Shown here one piece after another: positions 1-11,738 of a DNA stretch of 64,000 nucleotides. This stretch comes from Blepharisma stoltei (Eukaryota; Ciliophora; Heterotrichea; Heterotrichida; Blepharismidae), in assembly GCA_914767885.1 (NCBI GenBank), contig CAJZBQ010000055.1:62001-126000 (forward strand), given 5' to 3'. The notes beneath the pieces were generated by a model. The model saw only the letters and a list, made by a program, of their open reading frames with translations, was not told where the DNA came from and ran no database searches. Numbering within the stretch: the first letter of the stretch is position 1; each line of letters starts with the position of its first letter. Position numbers and translations under genes: made by a program.

Positions 1-1978
1 CTATATAATTTACTATAGGAATCCCAAATACTGCAGCTGTACAAAGAGGCACTGAGTACAGTTTTGATGAGCTTACCAATGGCATAACTGAAAATACATT
101 GCTGCCTATCTCGCGTAAAGTCTCGCTTGAATACTCGACCTTTGCCCACATCTCGTAAAAAGTGGCGACATTTGAAGCCACAGATGGAAGACTTGTAGTA
201 GATGTTGAGCTGTAGGCAAATAAATAATAATTGGTAGGAGACACTTTCTTTGAAGAGCTTGCTGGAATGCTTACATAAATCCCACTAGACTGAGTTCCAA
301 AATATGGTGAATAAATAGCATTACCTTCAGGTATAGTTGTTGAAGATGTTAAAGCGCCAATTGTTTCTGAAGTGGTTGCCTTTGAATCGATATATACTTT
401 AGTGAAAGAAGGACTGGTGCTATAATTTATGTTGAAAACTATAGTGACACCTGCAGTATCTCCCCATGTATATTCTCCTCCTGGCTTGACCCTGAAATAC
501 AGTTTTTTTCCTAATTCTCCACCTTGAATATGGCCAGCAGTAAGTTTATTTGCACCTTCATAGGTAAGACTATTACCGCCATGGAAAGTACAGTCAGAAA
601 GTAAGATATTGGAGATCGTTAATTCAAAGTCATAAGAACTTGACAAGGAGTCAATAACGTACAAATCTTCAGTTTTTGACTCAATTTTTGAGATTTGGGG
701 ACTGTCTGAGTTGAAGTTGGTAAGGACAGTTATAGTAAATGTTTTGGGTGTCTGGTAGTTATCAAATTTGATGGTCACTTTTTGGGTTGTGTCAACAGAG
801 CATGATGTCCCATTAATGTAAGGCGATAAATAGCAAAGCCCATTCGCTGCCTTTGTGCCGTCAAGCTCTTTCCACCAGCTGGGATAATAAATGTCAACAC
901 CATAAAATGTAACTGACAAAGTCCCAGATGCCGGAATATTATTCTCAGTCACGATCGTCAAGTCTGTAAAGATTGTCATGCCTTGCATTATTTCTGTATT
1001 TGGTATTGTGCTTCTTGGTAACCATGAAAGAATTCGTGGAGTCCCAGGAGTCATCGAAAAAGTGCCTGAGCCAGTTGCATGCCGTATAAGGTTATTAGTG
1101 CCGAACCTCCAAAGCTTTACTTCCCATGAGTTTTTGCTTGAGCTTGTAGATACCACATATGACGGCAAATAGAACTCAGAAACTGTAAATGCAATGTCAG
1201 TTTTGGTGGTTATATAAGCATCATAAGCTACCCCATAAATGTAGACAGAATTTTTGGAGGATTCAGAAGAAGAGGTCGTTGTAAGTCCAGTCAAACCACT
1301 GCTTTTCGTAGCAACTGCACAAGGAAGAGATGATGATCCAGATGGGCCTACTAAAACACCATTGGATGATGAGCAGGTAGGGTTGCTAGATGGAGACCAA
1401 TCTTTTGGAGGGATGATTTCAATGATGTCGTTTTTCCAAATGCTCTTGTTTATTGGAAAATGGAAGACAAAACTGTCCGAGCTTCCAATTTGTTTAGCTT
1501 GTGAAACCGAATATACAGACAAGTTATTATCTGGGATATCTGGTTCTGATATGGCAATGCAGCCAAAGACAAAATTGGCATCAGTAATTTGACCTGTTTG
1601 GCTTGATCTTGTGATTATCCCAAATGGCCCCACAAAGCCTGGGTTTGATGGTAAAGTTGCGGTTGTGGTGACTGACATGTCTGTCCCTGCTTGAATTTCT
1701 GAAGATCCCAAATTTGCATTGACTGGGTTTATGATACTAGGGAAAGTTGATGGGAAAATTATTTGAACGATGCCGCCTTTTAATGTAGTCGTAGGCCTGA
1801 AGTTAAAGGTAAGAGTTACTAGCGTTCCTGCGTTTGTTTGAGACAAGTCGATTGGGTTGTTGTATCAATCTTCTTTTGGCCATGTGATTCTTCCAGGGTC
1901 CAAGGAACCGTTCTTGGTAGTAAAGTCTTTGCAAGCTACTAGACTTATAGTCCAAAGAAACATAGTTCAGGCTTTCAT
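1..1978 (-). CDS. Large secreted/surface protein, 3' end beyond window
   Basis: An open frame runs from ATG at 1978 to the left edge (659 codons) if TGA is read as Trp; TGA codons occur for example at codon 4 and near 1863. The N-terminus (MKAWTMFLWTISLVAC) looks like a signal peptide. The rest is rich in Ser, Thr, Asn, Gly and Pro with beta-strand-like segments and scattered Cys, as in large extracellular proteins of ciliates. I do not recognise a named domain. It is transcribed divergently from the pepsin-like gene starting at 2198. A decayed copy of its 5' half lies at 6960-7756. Because 15-nt introns preserve frame, one could hide inside this reading frame. Coding status is well supported; function is unknown. 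Confidence 0.75.
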
Positions 1979-2197
1979 TATATTATTATGACATGTAAAA
2001 TTTTTTGATAAAGAAATCTTTAAAATAATAGTAAAAATTAAGAGTTTTGGCATATAATTAGATAATTAAGCTTATATTTAGTTTAACTTTCTTTTAAGTC
2101 TTTGATAGCTCGGGATTGGCTTTAAAAAAATTGTAGAAAGAATTGATTTTTTGACTTGAGGCAAATGTCGAGATTCTTTCTATATTTTTTATAAGTA

Positions 2198-3763
2198 ATG
2201 CGACCCATCTTTTTGCCAATTTTTCTGGTTTTTGCTTCAATTCCTATACATTTCGAGTACTTTGGCCAAGCAGAAAGGAAAATCCTTAAGTATCCTTTCA
2301 TTGATCTTTTTAATTCAAAAAGATTTTTATCCCAGACAAACATAACAAACCTTGGAGATGTAATCAGTATTTAGAACCAATATTACGTTGAAGCTGCCAT
2401 AGGAACTCCTAAACAAGCTGTTACTCTCTTAATCTCGTCAATTTCTCCATGAATATGGGTCGACGATATAAACTGTTCAAAGTGCAGGCAAAAAAACAAT
2501 AAGTTCGACTCAAGCCTAAGCTCGACATTTAGCACTTCAGGGTCTACCAAAGACTTGGAATCCGTCGCAGAGGTATCAGGAAAAGTCTGTACAGAAAAAA
2601 TAGAAATTGGGGCATCTCAAATCGAAGTTTCAGAGCAGTCATTCCTTTTGGTAGATACCGAAAAAAACAGCGATTCGATGATGACTGATGGAGTCTTTGG
2701 GCTAGGATTTGACGAAGGCGATTGTAAATCATTTATTTCAAGCTTAAAAGCTGAGAAAAAAATCGTGAATAGAAGGTTCGCGGTTTATTTGAACTATTAT
2801 GAGACTTCACCAGATGTGAAAAACTACGGGAAACCAAGCATTGTTATAGACGGGTATGATAACCGTCTAAGTTCTGTTGTGTCCTCAGGCTTCTCATACA
2901 TAAATATAAACACTTCAGAGCAAAAATGAGAAGTAAAATGCAATTATGTCGCTTTTGGAAGTAAAAAGTTAACCCGAGGCTCTAAAGCTGAGATAAGCTT
3001 AGGAACTAGCTGAATTTTGGGCCCAAACGATGATATCGCAATTATAATGAAAAGTTTTCTTGACGATTATGACTGTGATAGTGACACTGATGGCTTTTTT
3101 AAATGTAATTGTGATAAGGAATACCCTAAATTAGTTTTTCAGCTAGATGGGTATAATTTTACAGTAAATCCAAGCGGGTATTTCGAAAAATACAACGACT
3201 TTTGCTATCCTTCGTTAGGCTACGCTCAAAATAGTGACACTTGAATTTTAGGGGATACCTTTCTTAGAAGATTTTATACAAGTTTTGACATGGATAACAA
3301 TAGAATTGGGTTTGCTAAGCTTGAAATTAATCAAACAATTCCAAACCCTCCACCTAATCCTCCAGATCCTCCAACTCCGCCAACTCCTCAGCCAAATACG
3401 ACCGATAACCAAACAATTTCAAATCCATTACTCAGCCATTCCAGTTCTTCCTCTAAAAGCTTGGCAATTATTATTGTTATACCTTTATTATTTGTGTTTA
3501 TAGCAATACCAAGTGCAATTTACATCTATATCAAATCTAAAAAACTAGAAGCAAAAAAGCAAATGGATAAGGAAACTAATAAGAAAGTAAAGCCTGATGA
3601 TCCAGCTTTTTCTGAAATCATTATAGAAGATCTCGAAGAAGCCAAGTTAGCAAAAACCCCTAGCAATGCTCTTACAAGAGAGCCCACAGCTCAGTACGAA
3701 TCAAATAAAGATAATGAAAAAAATGCTAGTCTATATCCTTCACTAAAGGAAATTTGAAACTAA
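2198..3763 (+). CDS. Pepsin-family (A1) aspartyl protease homologue, membrane-anchored, catalytically dead
   Basis: Exon 1 is 2198-2359, a 15-nt intron lies at 2360-2374, and exon 2 is 2375-3763, giving about 516 aa with TGA read as Trp. A signal peptide (MRPIFLPIFLVFASIP) is followed by the A1 N-lobe signature NQYYVEAAIGTPKQ and, near the C-lobe end, WILGDTFLRRFYTSFD, which matches the conserved family motif. The two catalytic motifs are altered: the position of DTGS reads SSIS, and the position of DTGTS reads SLGTS, so both catalytic Asp are absent. A proline-rich spacer (about 350-372) precedes one transmembrane helix (AIIIVIPLLFVFIAIP) and a charged cytoplasmic tail. Family knowledge: A1 proteases need both Asp, so this is probably a binding or structural surface protein. 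The extreme C-terminus runs through a TGA at 3755 to TAA at 3761. Confidence 0.85.
2360..2374 (+). other. 15-nt intron
   Basis: GTAATCAGTATTTAG separates exon 1 (ending ITNLGD) from exon 2 (starting NQYYVE). It contains an in-frame TAG. Removing it joins the canonical A1 protease N-lobe start. Confidence 0.85.
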
Positions 3764-4898
3764 TTTGAAAATCATTTTCATAAGTGCTAATAAAATTGAC
3801 TATTAATATATTTTTATTAGCTATTAGAGTGCTTCATTTTTAGGCTTATAATAAATCTTTAGAGTTAAAATTTTATTTTTATTATAAAGTCTTAAATTTT
3901 GGGTATTTAATGAATTATCAATAGATGAGCTTATTGATAGCAGAAAGGGATAAATGAGAAACTGAAATCACTTTTGAAGTTATTTAGAATTTCCTTAAAC
4001 TTAATAATCTTGATGCTCTTAAAATAAGGAACATTCTTTAAAAAGACTTTGCATGCTTGATAATGCTCTAATGACAAAATTTATTGTAAAAATAAAAGAT
4101 CAGGCAAAAGTGGCTAGATCCCAAGTTATAAAATCATCTGAGCTCAAAAATATTTCGTCTAAATAAAATATTCCACTCTATTAAATTCTTGATTAGCTTT
4201 AGATAGAAATTAATACCTAGTGAGAGTAAACTGATAGGTTTTTTGTTTCTAAACAACTAGTAAGATTAGAATATCCTAAATAAAGTTTACAGCAAATTTA
4301 TTTTCTTTAATCCCTTTAAGTTAGAAAGTAATGGTATTTTAACTTTTAATCGTAGGTCTGTTTAGATTTTTTGACGTGTGCTCATTCTTTATTTAGATAA
4401 TTTATTATCAATTTTCCATTTTCTCTTAGGAATAAATAATTCAAATTTAGTTTTCCATTTTCCTTTTAATTTTATGACAATTATAGATAAATTATTTTAA
4501 GTCCAGGCCATCTTAAAATTAACCAAAGCCTTATTATGAAATTTAGCTACTATTAATAGAGTTCTATTAGAATCTTTCGTTTAAAAGACTTTAAACTTTT
4601 TATAAGGAATTTTGATATTATCATTAAAGATTGATTTATTTTTAAATATCTGACAATTTCAAATATCGAAAATAATAAGTTTATTTTAATTTTTCTCCAT
4701 CAGCATCAACACATAAGTATGCTAAAATTCAAAGGGGAAAATTAAGACCATATTTAAGTAGAGATAATAATTAAAGGTTTGATTAGAGAAATATTTACAA
4801 AAGTTGAATTTCATAGAAAAGTTTATTCTTTACAAAAAGAATCGCTGCTATGCTTACATAATAATTAGAATTAATGCATCCACTTAAGCTCATTTTTA
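3764..4898. other. AT-rich intergenic stretch
   Basis: No convincing coding region. The part from about 4380 to 4500 contains short runs resembling those at 8600-8700, consistent with the winged-helix gene and its upstream flank having been duplicated together. Confidence 0.5.
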
Positions 4899-5513
4899 AT
4901 GTCGACTATACTTAATATGGATAGCATTTTACAACAAGTGGAGGATGTTGCAGCTAAAGCAAGAGCCTTAAATGAAAAATTCAAGCTTACAGCTGTTGGG
5001 TGCCTTATTAATTTTCTAAGAGATAATGGGCCTGCTACTCTAGAATCCCTTGTAGATTATATAAGCCTCAAAAGAGATGTGCTCTTGACAGCTAAAGGAG
5101 AAAAATTCACTAAATCGGCGGCTGGCATTGTAAAATACGTATTGAGCTGGCATCCAAAAATCTTTTTAATTGACAGTTGCTTTAATTACTATTTAAGTGT
5201 AACTTTCATATAGGAAGAAGAAGCCGCAAAGTGTGAACTAGAATACAAAAATAAAGAAGAAAATAGACACGAAAATGAAAACTTATTTAGAATCTGCACC
5301 AAAAGAGAAACAGAAACAAAAAGACAGAAGAGAATGGCACTGAAAAGAATAAGGCTTACTATAGAAAGTGACTTAAAAAAGCCTCCTCAAGAATACTCTC
5401 CGATAACAAAAGCCTATTTAGTTCTGACATCTGGGGATATTGAAGTAGCTGCTGGTCTAAGGCAATTGGTGAGAAAAACTTACACTGAACTCGTAGAGCT
5501 TAAGCAATTATAA
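4899..5513 (+). CDS. Winged-helix-like protein, copy 1
   Basis: Exon 1 is 4899-5198 (100 codons), intron 5199-5213, exon 2 5214-5513, giving 199 aa. The N-terminal half (about residues 25-100) has the alternating helices and terminal beta hairpin expected of a winged-helix/HARE-HTH-like fold (GCLINFLRDNGPATLESLVD... then IFLIDSCFNYYLSV). The C-terminal half is charged and helical. Fold assignment is by pattern only. It is paralogous to 9082-9696 across the whole length, including intron position and phase. An alternative start is Met at 4917. A DNA-binding role is an inference. Confidence 0.75.
5199..5213 (+). other. 15-nt intron
   Basis: GTAACTTTCATATAG, phase 0, followed by GAAGAAGAAGC. 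The paralogue at 9382-9396 has GTAACCACCATATAG at the same place, and both would otherwise stop translation at TAG. Confidence 0.88.
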
Positions 5514-5884
5514 TAATATCATTGAAACTCATTGACATTTTTTATAAATTTTAACTCTATATTTTCCTATCATATATAGATATAAATATTATAATCCATT
5601 TTTAAGTAATTCTTTATAAATTAAATAATAAAGATATTTCAAAATTAATGTGTGTTTTGCATCTAATTTAAAGTAAAAATAAATGAAATATAGATATAGT
5701 TTGATGAAATATGCAAGAAATTATAAAATTCCATTTATTTTTTGAAATATTAAAAGCTAAATTTATAGTGGATGACTGCTAATTTTATTTATTCAAATTT
5801 TATAAATTGTTTTATATAATTAATCACCTCAGCATTTTATAAGGCGCAAATAATTGAGTTTGTAAAGTTTAAAAATATCTTAAA
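5514..5884. other. AT-rich intergenic stretch
   Basis: Very AT-rich sequence downstream of the winged-helix gene. No coding or structured signal seen. Confidence 0.5.
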
Positions 5885-6290
5885 GAAATCTAGACACGTT
5901 GCATCCCACATAACGTCAAGTACAGAGTGGAAGCCTAGAGCTTTCGCGTTTTAACACGTGTCGGACCTGCATGCCGCTGGGCTGACCTAATTTAATTAGC
6001 AAGAAACGCTTGGAAATGGTGTTTCAACCTCAAAGGTTCAAGAGTAAGTTGCTTCTGTCTTCCTTGGCACTGTGATATGGCTATATCTTCTTTGCTGCCG
6101 CAGCATGAAAATTTAAAGTCATGGGCCTTTCAAATTCCCTCGGAGTAGGCCAAAGTTCAGGTGCCTACTTTCAAATTCTCTAATGTCTTGGCTGGGATAG
6201 AAATCCCATATAAAGCCAAGCCTCATAATAGCAAAATGCAAAATAGTGGGTACCGATCAGTAAATCGGTGCCTTGGGAATGTTTCCATTT
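5885..6290. repeat. GC-richer non-coding island, possible SINE-like element
   Basis: About 400 bases of clearly higher GC than the flanks, without an open frame. It contains a short hairpin near its right end (GGTACCGAT...ATCGGTGCC, about 6250-6273) and a weak box-B-like string (GGTTCAAGAG, near 6036). The abrupt composition change resembles the verified insertions at 37825, 39607 and 46715, but I found no clear long target-site duplication. The identity is open. Confidence 0.35.
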
Positions 6291-6959
6291 TATGAATTTG
6301 AAAATATCAATTTATAAATTTTAAAATTTAGTCTAATTGATGAAATTATCTTTAAAGGCTTATAACTCATAATCTATTTTTTGGCAAATACTATTCCTTA
6401 AAGTTTGCTATTCTGGCTTAAAAATAAGTCAGAATCAAAAAATATAGCTATTTTTGAAATTAAATCAAATCATGTAATTTATAAGTCCAAAGCCTAAATA
6501 TTATTTGTCTAAGTGATGGTAATAAACGTCTTGAGCCTTGAAAATTAGTAGGTATGTGAGTATTCTTAACCTGTGTCGAAAAATATGCACTCTATTGCTA
6601 TTATTGCCATTATATCACATGCAAATTCTGTTCAATATTAAAAAATATTTTCGCATATTGACCTGTATTTTACTCGATTCCGCATAGGCAAAGTTATTCA
6701 AAACACATGAATTTTAATTCTCGATGGCTCCAATTATCGATAATATCAATGATTAAGCAGATAATAAGCTAAACATAAAAGAATTAAAATCTTTATCAAT
6801 AATTTTATATATTTTTGAAATTTATAAGAGTATTTTGCTCTCTTAAATTTGATCCACATTAAAAATACAAAATTATTATATCTTTATCTAGCATATAAAA
6901 ATTATTATTTCAATAAAACTATTAGAGGCCTGATCATTATATCTTAACGTGATATTTTT

Positions 6960-7756
6960 GCATTTTTTTAGAGTTTCTGGAACATCTCATGCTCGATACC
7001 AAATTTTCATGCTTTTATTCACATTAATTAGAATTCAAGAGCCGGACACTACATATGGGTGTAGATTGAACTGAGAAACTGTAAATGATATACATTGAAT
7101 ATATACCTTATGAATAAAAGTTTGTTAGACTCTCGCGATAAGATACTCGATATATCAATTTAGTAGATGTATTAATATCTTAAGACGCATATATACAGAA
7201 TTTTTGAATTAGCAGAAGACGGGGCTGTTAAAACCAATATAGCCCCTGCTTTTAGCTGGAATTGTGCAATGAAAATATGTTGATCCTTGGGACATATTAA
7301 AATGCCGTTGTTAGATGAGTATAAAGGGCTCCTGGATGGAGACAAATCTTTAAGGGGAATTATTTCAATCATATCGTTTTTCCAAAAACTCTTGTTGATT
7401 TGACAATTTTCCCAAGTAAATTATGATAGAATGTGCTGAAAAAGCTTTTTAAATATCTTTATAAGAATAAATTCAATTTAGAATAGCATTAAAGACAAAA
7501 GTGCCTGAACTGATATATTTTTATCTTGTGAGACTGAATAGATAGATAGCATTTTTTCTTGGATATCTGGGTTTTATATGGCTATAGAACCAAACATATA
7601 GTTGGCATCAATAATTTGTCCTGTTTAGATTGATCTTTTTATTATCCCGAATGCCCTACAAAGGGTAAAGTCGCAGTTGTAGTGGCTGACATCTAAGCTT
7701 CATAAGGATTTTTGAAACCCAAATTTGCATTCACTGGGTTTATAATGCTGGACCTC
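6960..7756 (-). pseudogene. Decayed copy of the surface-protein gene at 1-1978
   Basis: On the minus strand, translated pieces match the gene at 1-1978 in the same order: SIINPVNANLG, GQIIDANYMFGSIAI, SIYSVSQ, NKSFWKNDMIEIIPLKD, SSNNGILI and ILYICV. They are separated by stops, frameshifts and small insertions. Nucleotide similarity to the parent continues to about 7030. It lies between the two winged-helix paralogues, so it is most simply the remnant of a segmental duplication that included both genes. Confidence 0.85.
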
Positions 7757-9081
7757 TAAATCATTATAAAAGATTCATAGCATCATAAAGTTTCTAATGA
7801 TTGAGAATTATATATTTATCTCTCTAGCAGCTTAGTATGAAATATTTGCCATAGAATAAACAGCTTTATATCAGATCCTGCAATTAAAGAATATATAAGG
7901 GTGAAAAGTAAATATCTTTTAAACGATCCCTGAAGAATTAAAGAATTGACTACTTAATTGTCTAATTTTAAATTATTTCTTAAACTAGGTAAGTCAATAA
8001 TCTTAGCGTTGTTATAACTATATTAAATCAAAAAATATTTTTAAAAGTCTAATAGCTATTTATTTAAGTTAAAGGGATCATTAATTTTGATATTTTATTT
8101 TACTCTTTATTTTGGCTTTTAAATTAAGGAATTTACTCAATAATCTCTTTATTTTTCCTTATGGAATCCTTATACGAAAATTTTTTATTTCCTTTTACAA
8201 TTGAAACCATTTTAGCCTATAAGTCTTTTATGTCTAAATCATAAAAAATAAACTCTAAAATTTTTTAGGATTATATTTCTGAAATGTGAATCATCTCAGA
8301 TTTTTTTTTCAATCTAGATTTCGAAAATTATTGCAAACAATTTATCATAATTATAAAATACCATTTTTTTTGAGGGAATTCCATAATTAACAAATTTTAT
8401 TGTTAACTCAAAGCAGATGCTAAATAAAAATTTGAAAATATGTCAAACTTGATTTATAAATTAATTAAAGTCTAATAGCAGAATAAAGTGATTTGGATAA
8501 TTGTTATAATGATATCGTATTTTAGTTCATTGAATTAAAAATGACATTGAAAGCTCATTTTCTACTTAGGCTATACACTATCTATTTATTTTGCTCAAGT
8601 TTATACAATTATTTACTTTCCATTTTTCTGATCTTTAAGAATTGAAAAGATAAAAAGTTGATTTTCCATTTTACTTTCAATTTTTCAATAATTATAGATA
8701 GATAGTAATTAAACCTAAAGTTTAATGAAAAATGAAATTTAAGATTAATTTAGAAAACAATTTAGAAAAATAATAAATTTTAGCATAAATAAACGAAGTT
8801 TTTAAAAAATTACCCAAATATCGAATTTCTTTTATTTTAAATGCTCGTTGATGTAGTATATAGAGCTTAATAATAAATAACTTTTATTTCCATCTATATA
8901 GTCGTCAATTTATTAAGGAATCATATTGGAGAAAATTTTAATGTTTGCAATTTTTGCAATAATGATAATCCGAAAAGATGAAATTTAAGTCCTGAGACTT
9001 TAATTTGAAAAAGCATCAATAATGATTTTATGAGAATTCATAAGTGAGCCTTAAGATATGTCCATTTTAGCTGGTCGTTTA
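7757..9081. other. AT-rich intergenic stretch
   Basis: No credible gene. Short runs near 8600-8700 resemble 4380-4500, upstream of the first winged-helix copy. An in-frame ATG at 9058 would extend the next gene by eight codons but is not conserved in the paralogue. Confidence 0.5.
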
Positions 9082-9696
9082 ATGTTGACTATATTTATTA
9101 TGGACAATATTCTTCAAAGCCCAGCCAACATTACTGATAAAGCAAGAATTCTCGACGAAAAATACAAACTTTCAGCTGTAGGGTGCCTCGTACACTTTTT
9201 AAAAACTAATGGTCACTCAACTTTCGAGTCTCTTGTTGACTACATAAAATTAAAAAAAGATGAGCTCTTGACTACCAAGGGAGGAAAATTCTCTAAGCCA
9301 GCGTCTGGCATTGCGAATTATGTCTTAGGTTGGTATCCTAAAATATTCTTAGTCAATAGCCAATTACGCTATTATTTAGATGTAACCACCATATAGGAAG
9401 AAGAAGCAGCAAAACATGAATTAGAGTTCAAAAATAAAGAGGCGAATAAGCAAGAAAATGATAACTTTTTCCCAATACATTCTAAAAGAGAAGATGAAGC
9501 GAGTATACAAAGGAGAAAAGCAATGAAGAGGATAAGGTTTACAATTGAAAGCGATTTAAAAAAAAGTCGAGAAGAGTATTCTCCAATTACAAAAGCCTAT
9601 TTAGTCCTGACGTCTTACGATAATGAAGCGATTACTGACCTTAAAAAGCTCATAAGGAAAACATATACTGAGCTAATATTATCTAAAAACTTTTAA
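9082..9696 (+). CDS. Winged-helix-like protein, copy 2
   Basis: Exon 1 is 9082-9381, intron 9382-9396, exon 2 9397-9696, giving 199 aa. It is collinear with 4899-5513, with the same length, the same intron and matching helices (GCLVHFLKTNGHSTFESLVD, IFLVNSQLRYYLDV). The start is chosen by alignment with copy 1; an upstream in-frame ATG at 9058 exists. The reading frame is intact although the neighbouring duplicated surface-protein copy has decayed, suggesting selection on this protein. Function unknown; possibly DNA binding. Confidence 0.75.
9382..9396 (+). other. 15-nt intron
   Basis: GTAACCACCATATAG, at the same position and phase as the intron of the paralogue at 5199-5213. Confidence 0.88.
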
Positions 9697-10222
9697 AAAA
9701 ATAATTTACATTTTTAGTGATTTTCTCTATATTTTTAACTTTATGTGTATAAGCGATATTTGAGTTAATGCTATCTAAAAATTATAAAAAAAAGTAAAAT
9801 TAAAACATTTACAACGTTATTGACCCTCTCTATATATTACCTTTATATGTAGATCAAATGATAAATTACCATTTTATTTTATTGTTTAAATTTTAATTTT
9901 ATTAATTTTAAAAAATTTTGAGAAAGATAAAACAATTTCAAACTAATGTGATTTTGGTGGGTTTTATAAGAAATATCACTATTCACCCCAGCATCTATTT
10001 GAAGTAGGATTATAAAATATAAAATTAAGCCTTATCTTATTAAATAGCAAAGCACCTTTAAAAATAATCGATAATTAACTCAAGATAATGCGAAATGTCT
10101 AGAGTCTTCGAATTATTAATTTGCTTAAGTAATTTATCATAAAATATAACATTAAAATATTGCATAATTTATTATTAAATTCAATTAGACCCCATAAGAT
10201 TTAATAAATAATTATACAATAA
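9697..10222. other. AT-rich stretch before a gene that lacks its 5' end
   Basis: No gene seen. The downstream reading frame opens abruptly at 10223 just after a TAA, so an IES or larger germline-limited insertion may separate it from its first exon. Confidence 0.45.
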
Positions 10223-11134
10223 TCATCTCAAGTTGTTGGAAGTGGCTCAACCCCAATTACCTTTGACTGGCTTATGGGTGGAACTACCTATACAATAACA
10301 GCATTTGCTGACAACAAATTGATCAATGATACTTCATCATATAAAGCAATGACTGTCAATATCTCAACTAGTGATCTCCCACAAATCCAATCCACATCAG
10401 TTACTTTTTCAGGAAGTATTCCAACAAGCACTGGTGATAGCATCAGACAAAAGCTCGCAAAGAATATGGGTGTTAATCCATTATGGTTAACTGGCCAAAG
10501 TGTTACCCCATCAACCAGAATGCTCGCAGATGGCACAGGGACAACAACCACAACTACATTCGCTTATAATGTGATTTATGATAGAAGCAAACCAAGCTAT
10601 ACACCTTCAGGCATCATTGGAAACCTTGATAGTGCAACTGCTACAAGTGAATTAACGACATTGGTTGGAACTGCGCCTACTTATGGAGCCACTAATGCTG
10701 TTCAAACTGGCACTGCACCATCTTTGACAAGCCCATCAGTAACCACTAAAACTGACACCTCTGTAACATTGAGTGCAACTTCTAGTCAAGTAGGAACTAT
10801 TTATGCAGCTTGCAGCACTTCTTCAGGATATACAGCATACTCATGGCAAGTTGTAGATGGGCTGGATGGTACTTCTTCAGCTGTCCCACATGGCTCGGCA
10901 ACTGTTGCAACAGCAGCTACAGCTGTGACATTAACAGTGTCAAACATGAGTGCAGGCAGGAGTTATAGTTGCTACCTTACAGCATGCAACAGCTATCCAT
11001 TGTGGTCGACATGCAGTGACGTAACTACATCAACAACTGTCACAGTTACAACAAGCGGTTCAAGCTCAACTGATAGTAGTGCAGTTGTCATGGGAACAGG
11101 AGTTTTAGCAGCACTCTTCTTAATCTTTAACTAA
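10223..11134 (+). CDS. GPI-anchored-like surface protein, 5' end missing
   Basis: An open frame of 303 codons ends at TAA 11132-11134. It is Ser/Thr/Ala-rich with beta-sandwich-like repeats (about residues 165-255 resemble a fibronectin-III-like domain by pattern) and several Cys. The C-terminus is a small-residue linker followed by a hydrophobic tail (AVVMGTGVLAALFLIFN), typical of a GPI-attachment signal. There is no signal peptide: the frame closes upstream at 10220. Base composition is clearly richer in G and C than the preceding 4 kb. Either the 5' exon is separated by an IES or this is a truncated gene. Confidence 0.7.
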   Translation, partial: SSQVVGSGSTPITFDWLMGGTTYTITAFADNKLINDTSSYKAMTVNISTSDLPQIQSTSVTFSGSIPTSTGDSIRQKLAKNMGVNPLWLTGQSVTPSTRMLADGTGTTTTTTFAYNVIYDRSKPSYTPSGIIGNLDSATATSELTTLVGTAPTYGATNAVQTGTAPSLTSPSVTTKTDTSVTLSATSSQVGTIYAACSTSSGYTAYSWQVVDGLDGTSSAVPHGSATVATAATAVTLTVSNMSAGRSYSCYLTACNSYPLWSTCSDVTTSTTVTVTTSGSSSTDSSAVVMGTGVLAALFLIFN

Positions 11135-11738
11135 GTCTTTTCAATCTAACTCTTGTTTTAATAATTCTTTTTGCCATTTTCATATAAATCTTATAGATTT
11201 CCAATAGAAAGAAAGGTTTTCTCGTTAATACTGAGCTCCTTATCTATTCAATTAGAATTGTTTTCGTGAAAACCTTACACTTAAAAAAAGCATTTTTGTA
11301 GCTTGGAGTATAGAAAAAAAGCCTTTAATTGAAAATGGGTACTCAACCTGGCTTAATTTTATGATTTATAATCAAATGATATCCCTCGTTGAGTAAATTT
11401 TAAGATTTTTTAAAAAGAGGAGATTTGCTGCTAAAATTAAAGTTGGTGAAATCAAGGCACCTAATAAAAATAACTTATTTTCTATTTTAAGATATCACAT
11501 TCCTAAATAATTCCTTATAAAGTGCTTTAAATCTTTAGCTCTATCTGCTTTATCATGAATTTTCCAAAAAATCTAATGTTGCGACTCCATTTTGCATAAA
11601 TCTAGCTTAATCCCTTCCCAGGCTGAATTTCTCTCAACTAAATCTAATATTTATCTTTTCTTCAATCTAAGCAAGCTTCCTCATTTATCTCCCTAATAAC
11701 CTTAATTTCATTCATCCTCATAATTTCTCAAATTTAAT
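11135..11738. other. Intergenic stretch
   Basis: AT-rich sequence between a surface-protein 3' end and the striatin gene. No gene seen. Confidence 0.5.

Noticed and set aside
2122-2343. Minus-strand frame of 73 codons
   Set aside because: Antisense to exon 1 of the pepsin-like gene, which has clear signal-peptide and family support.
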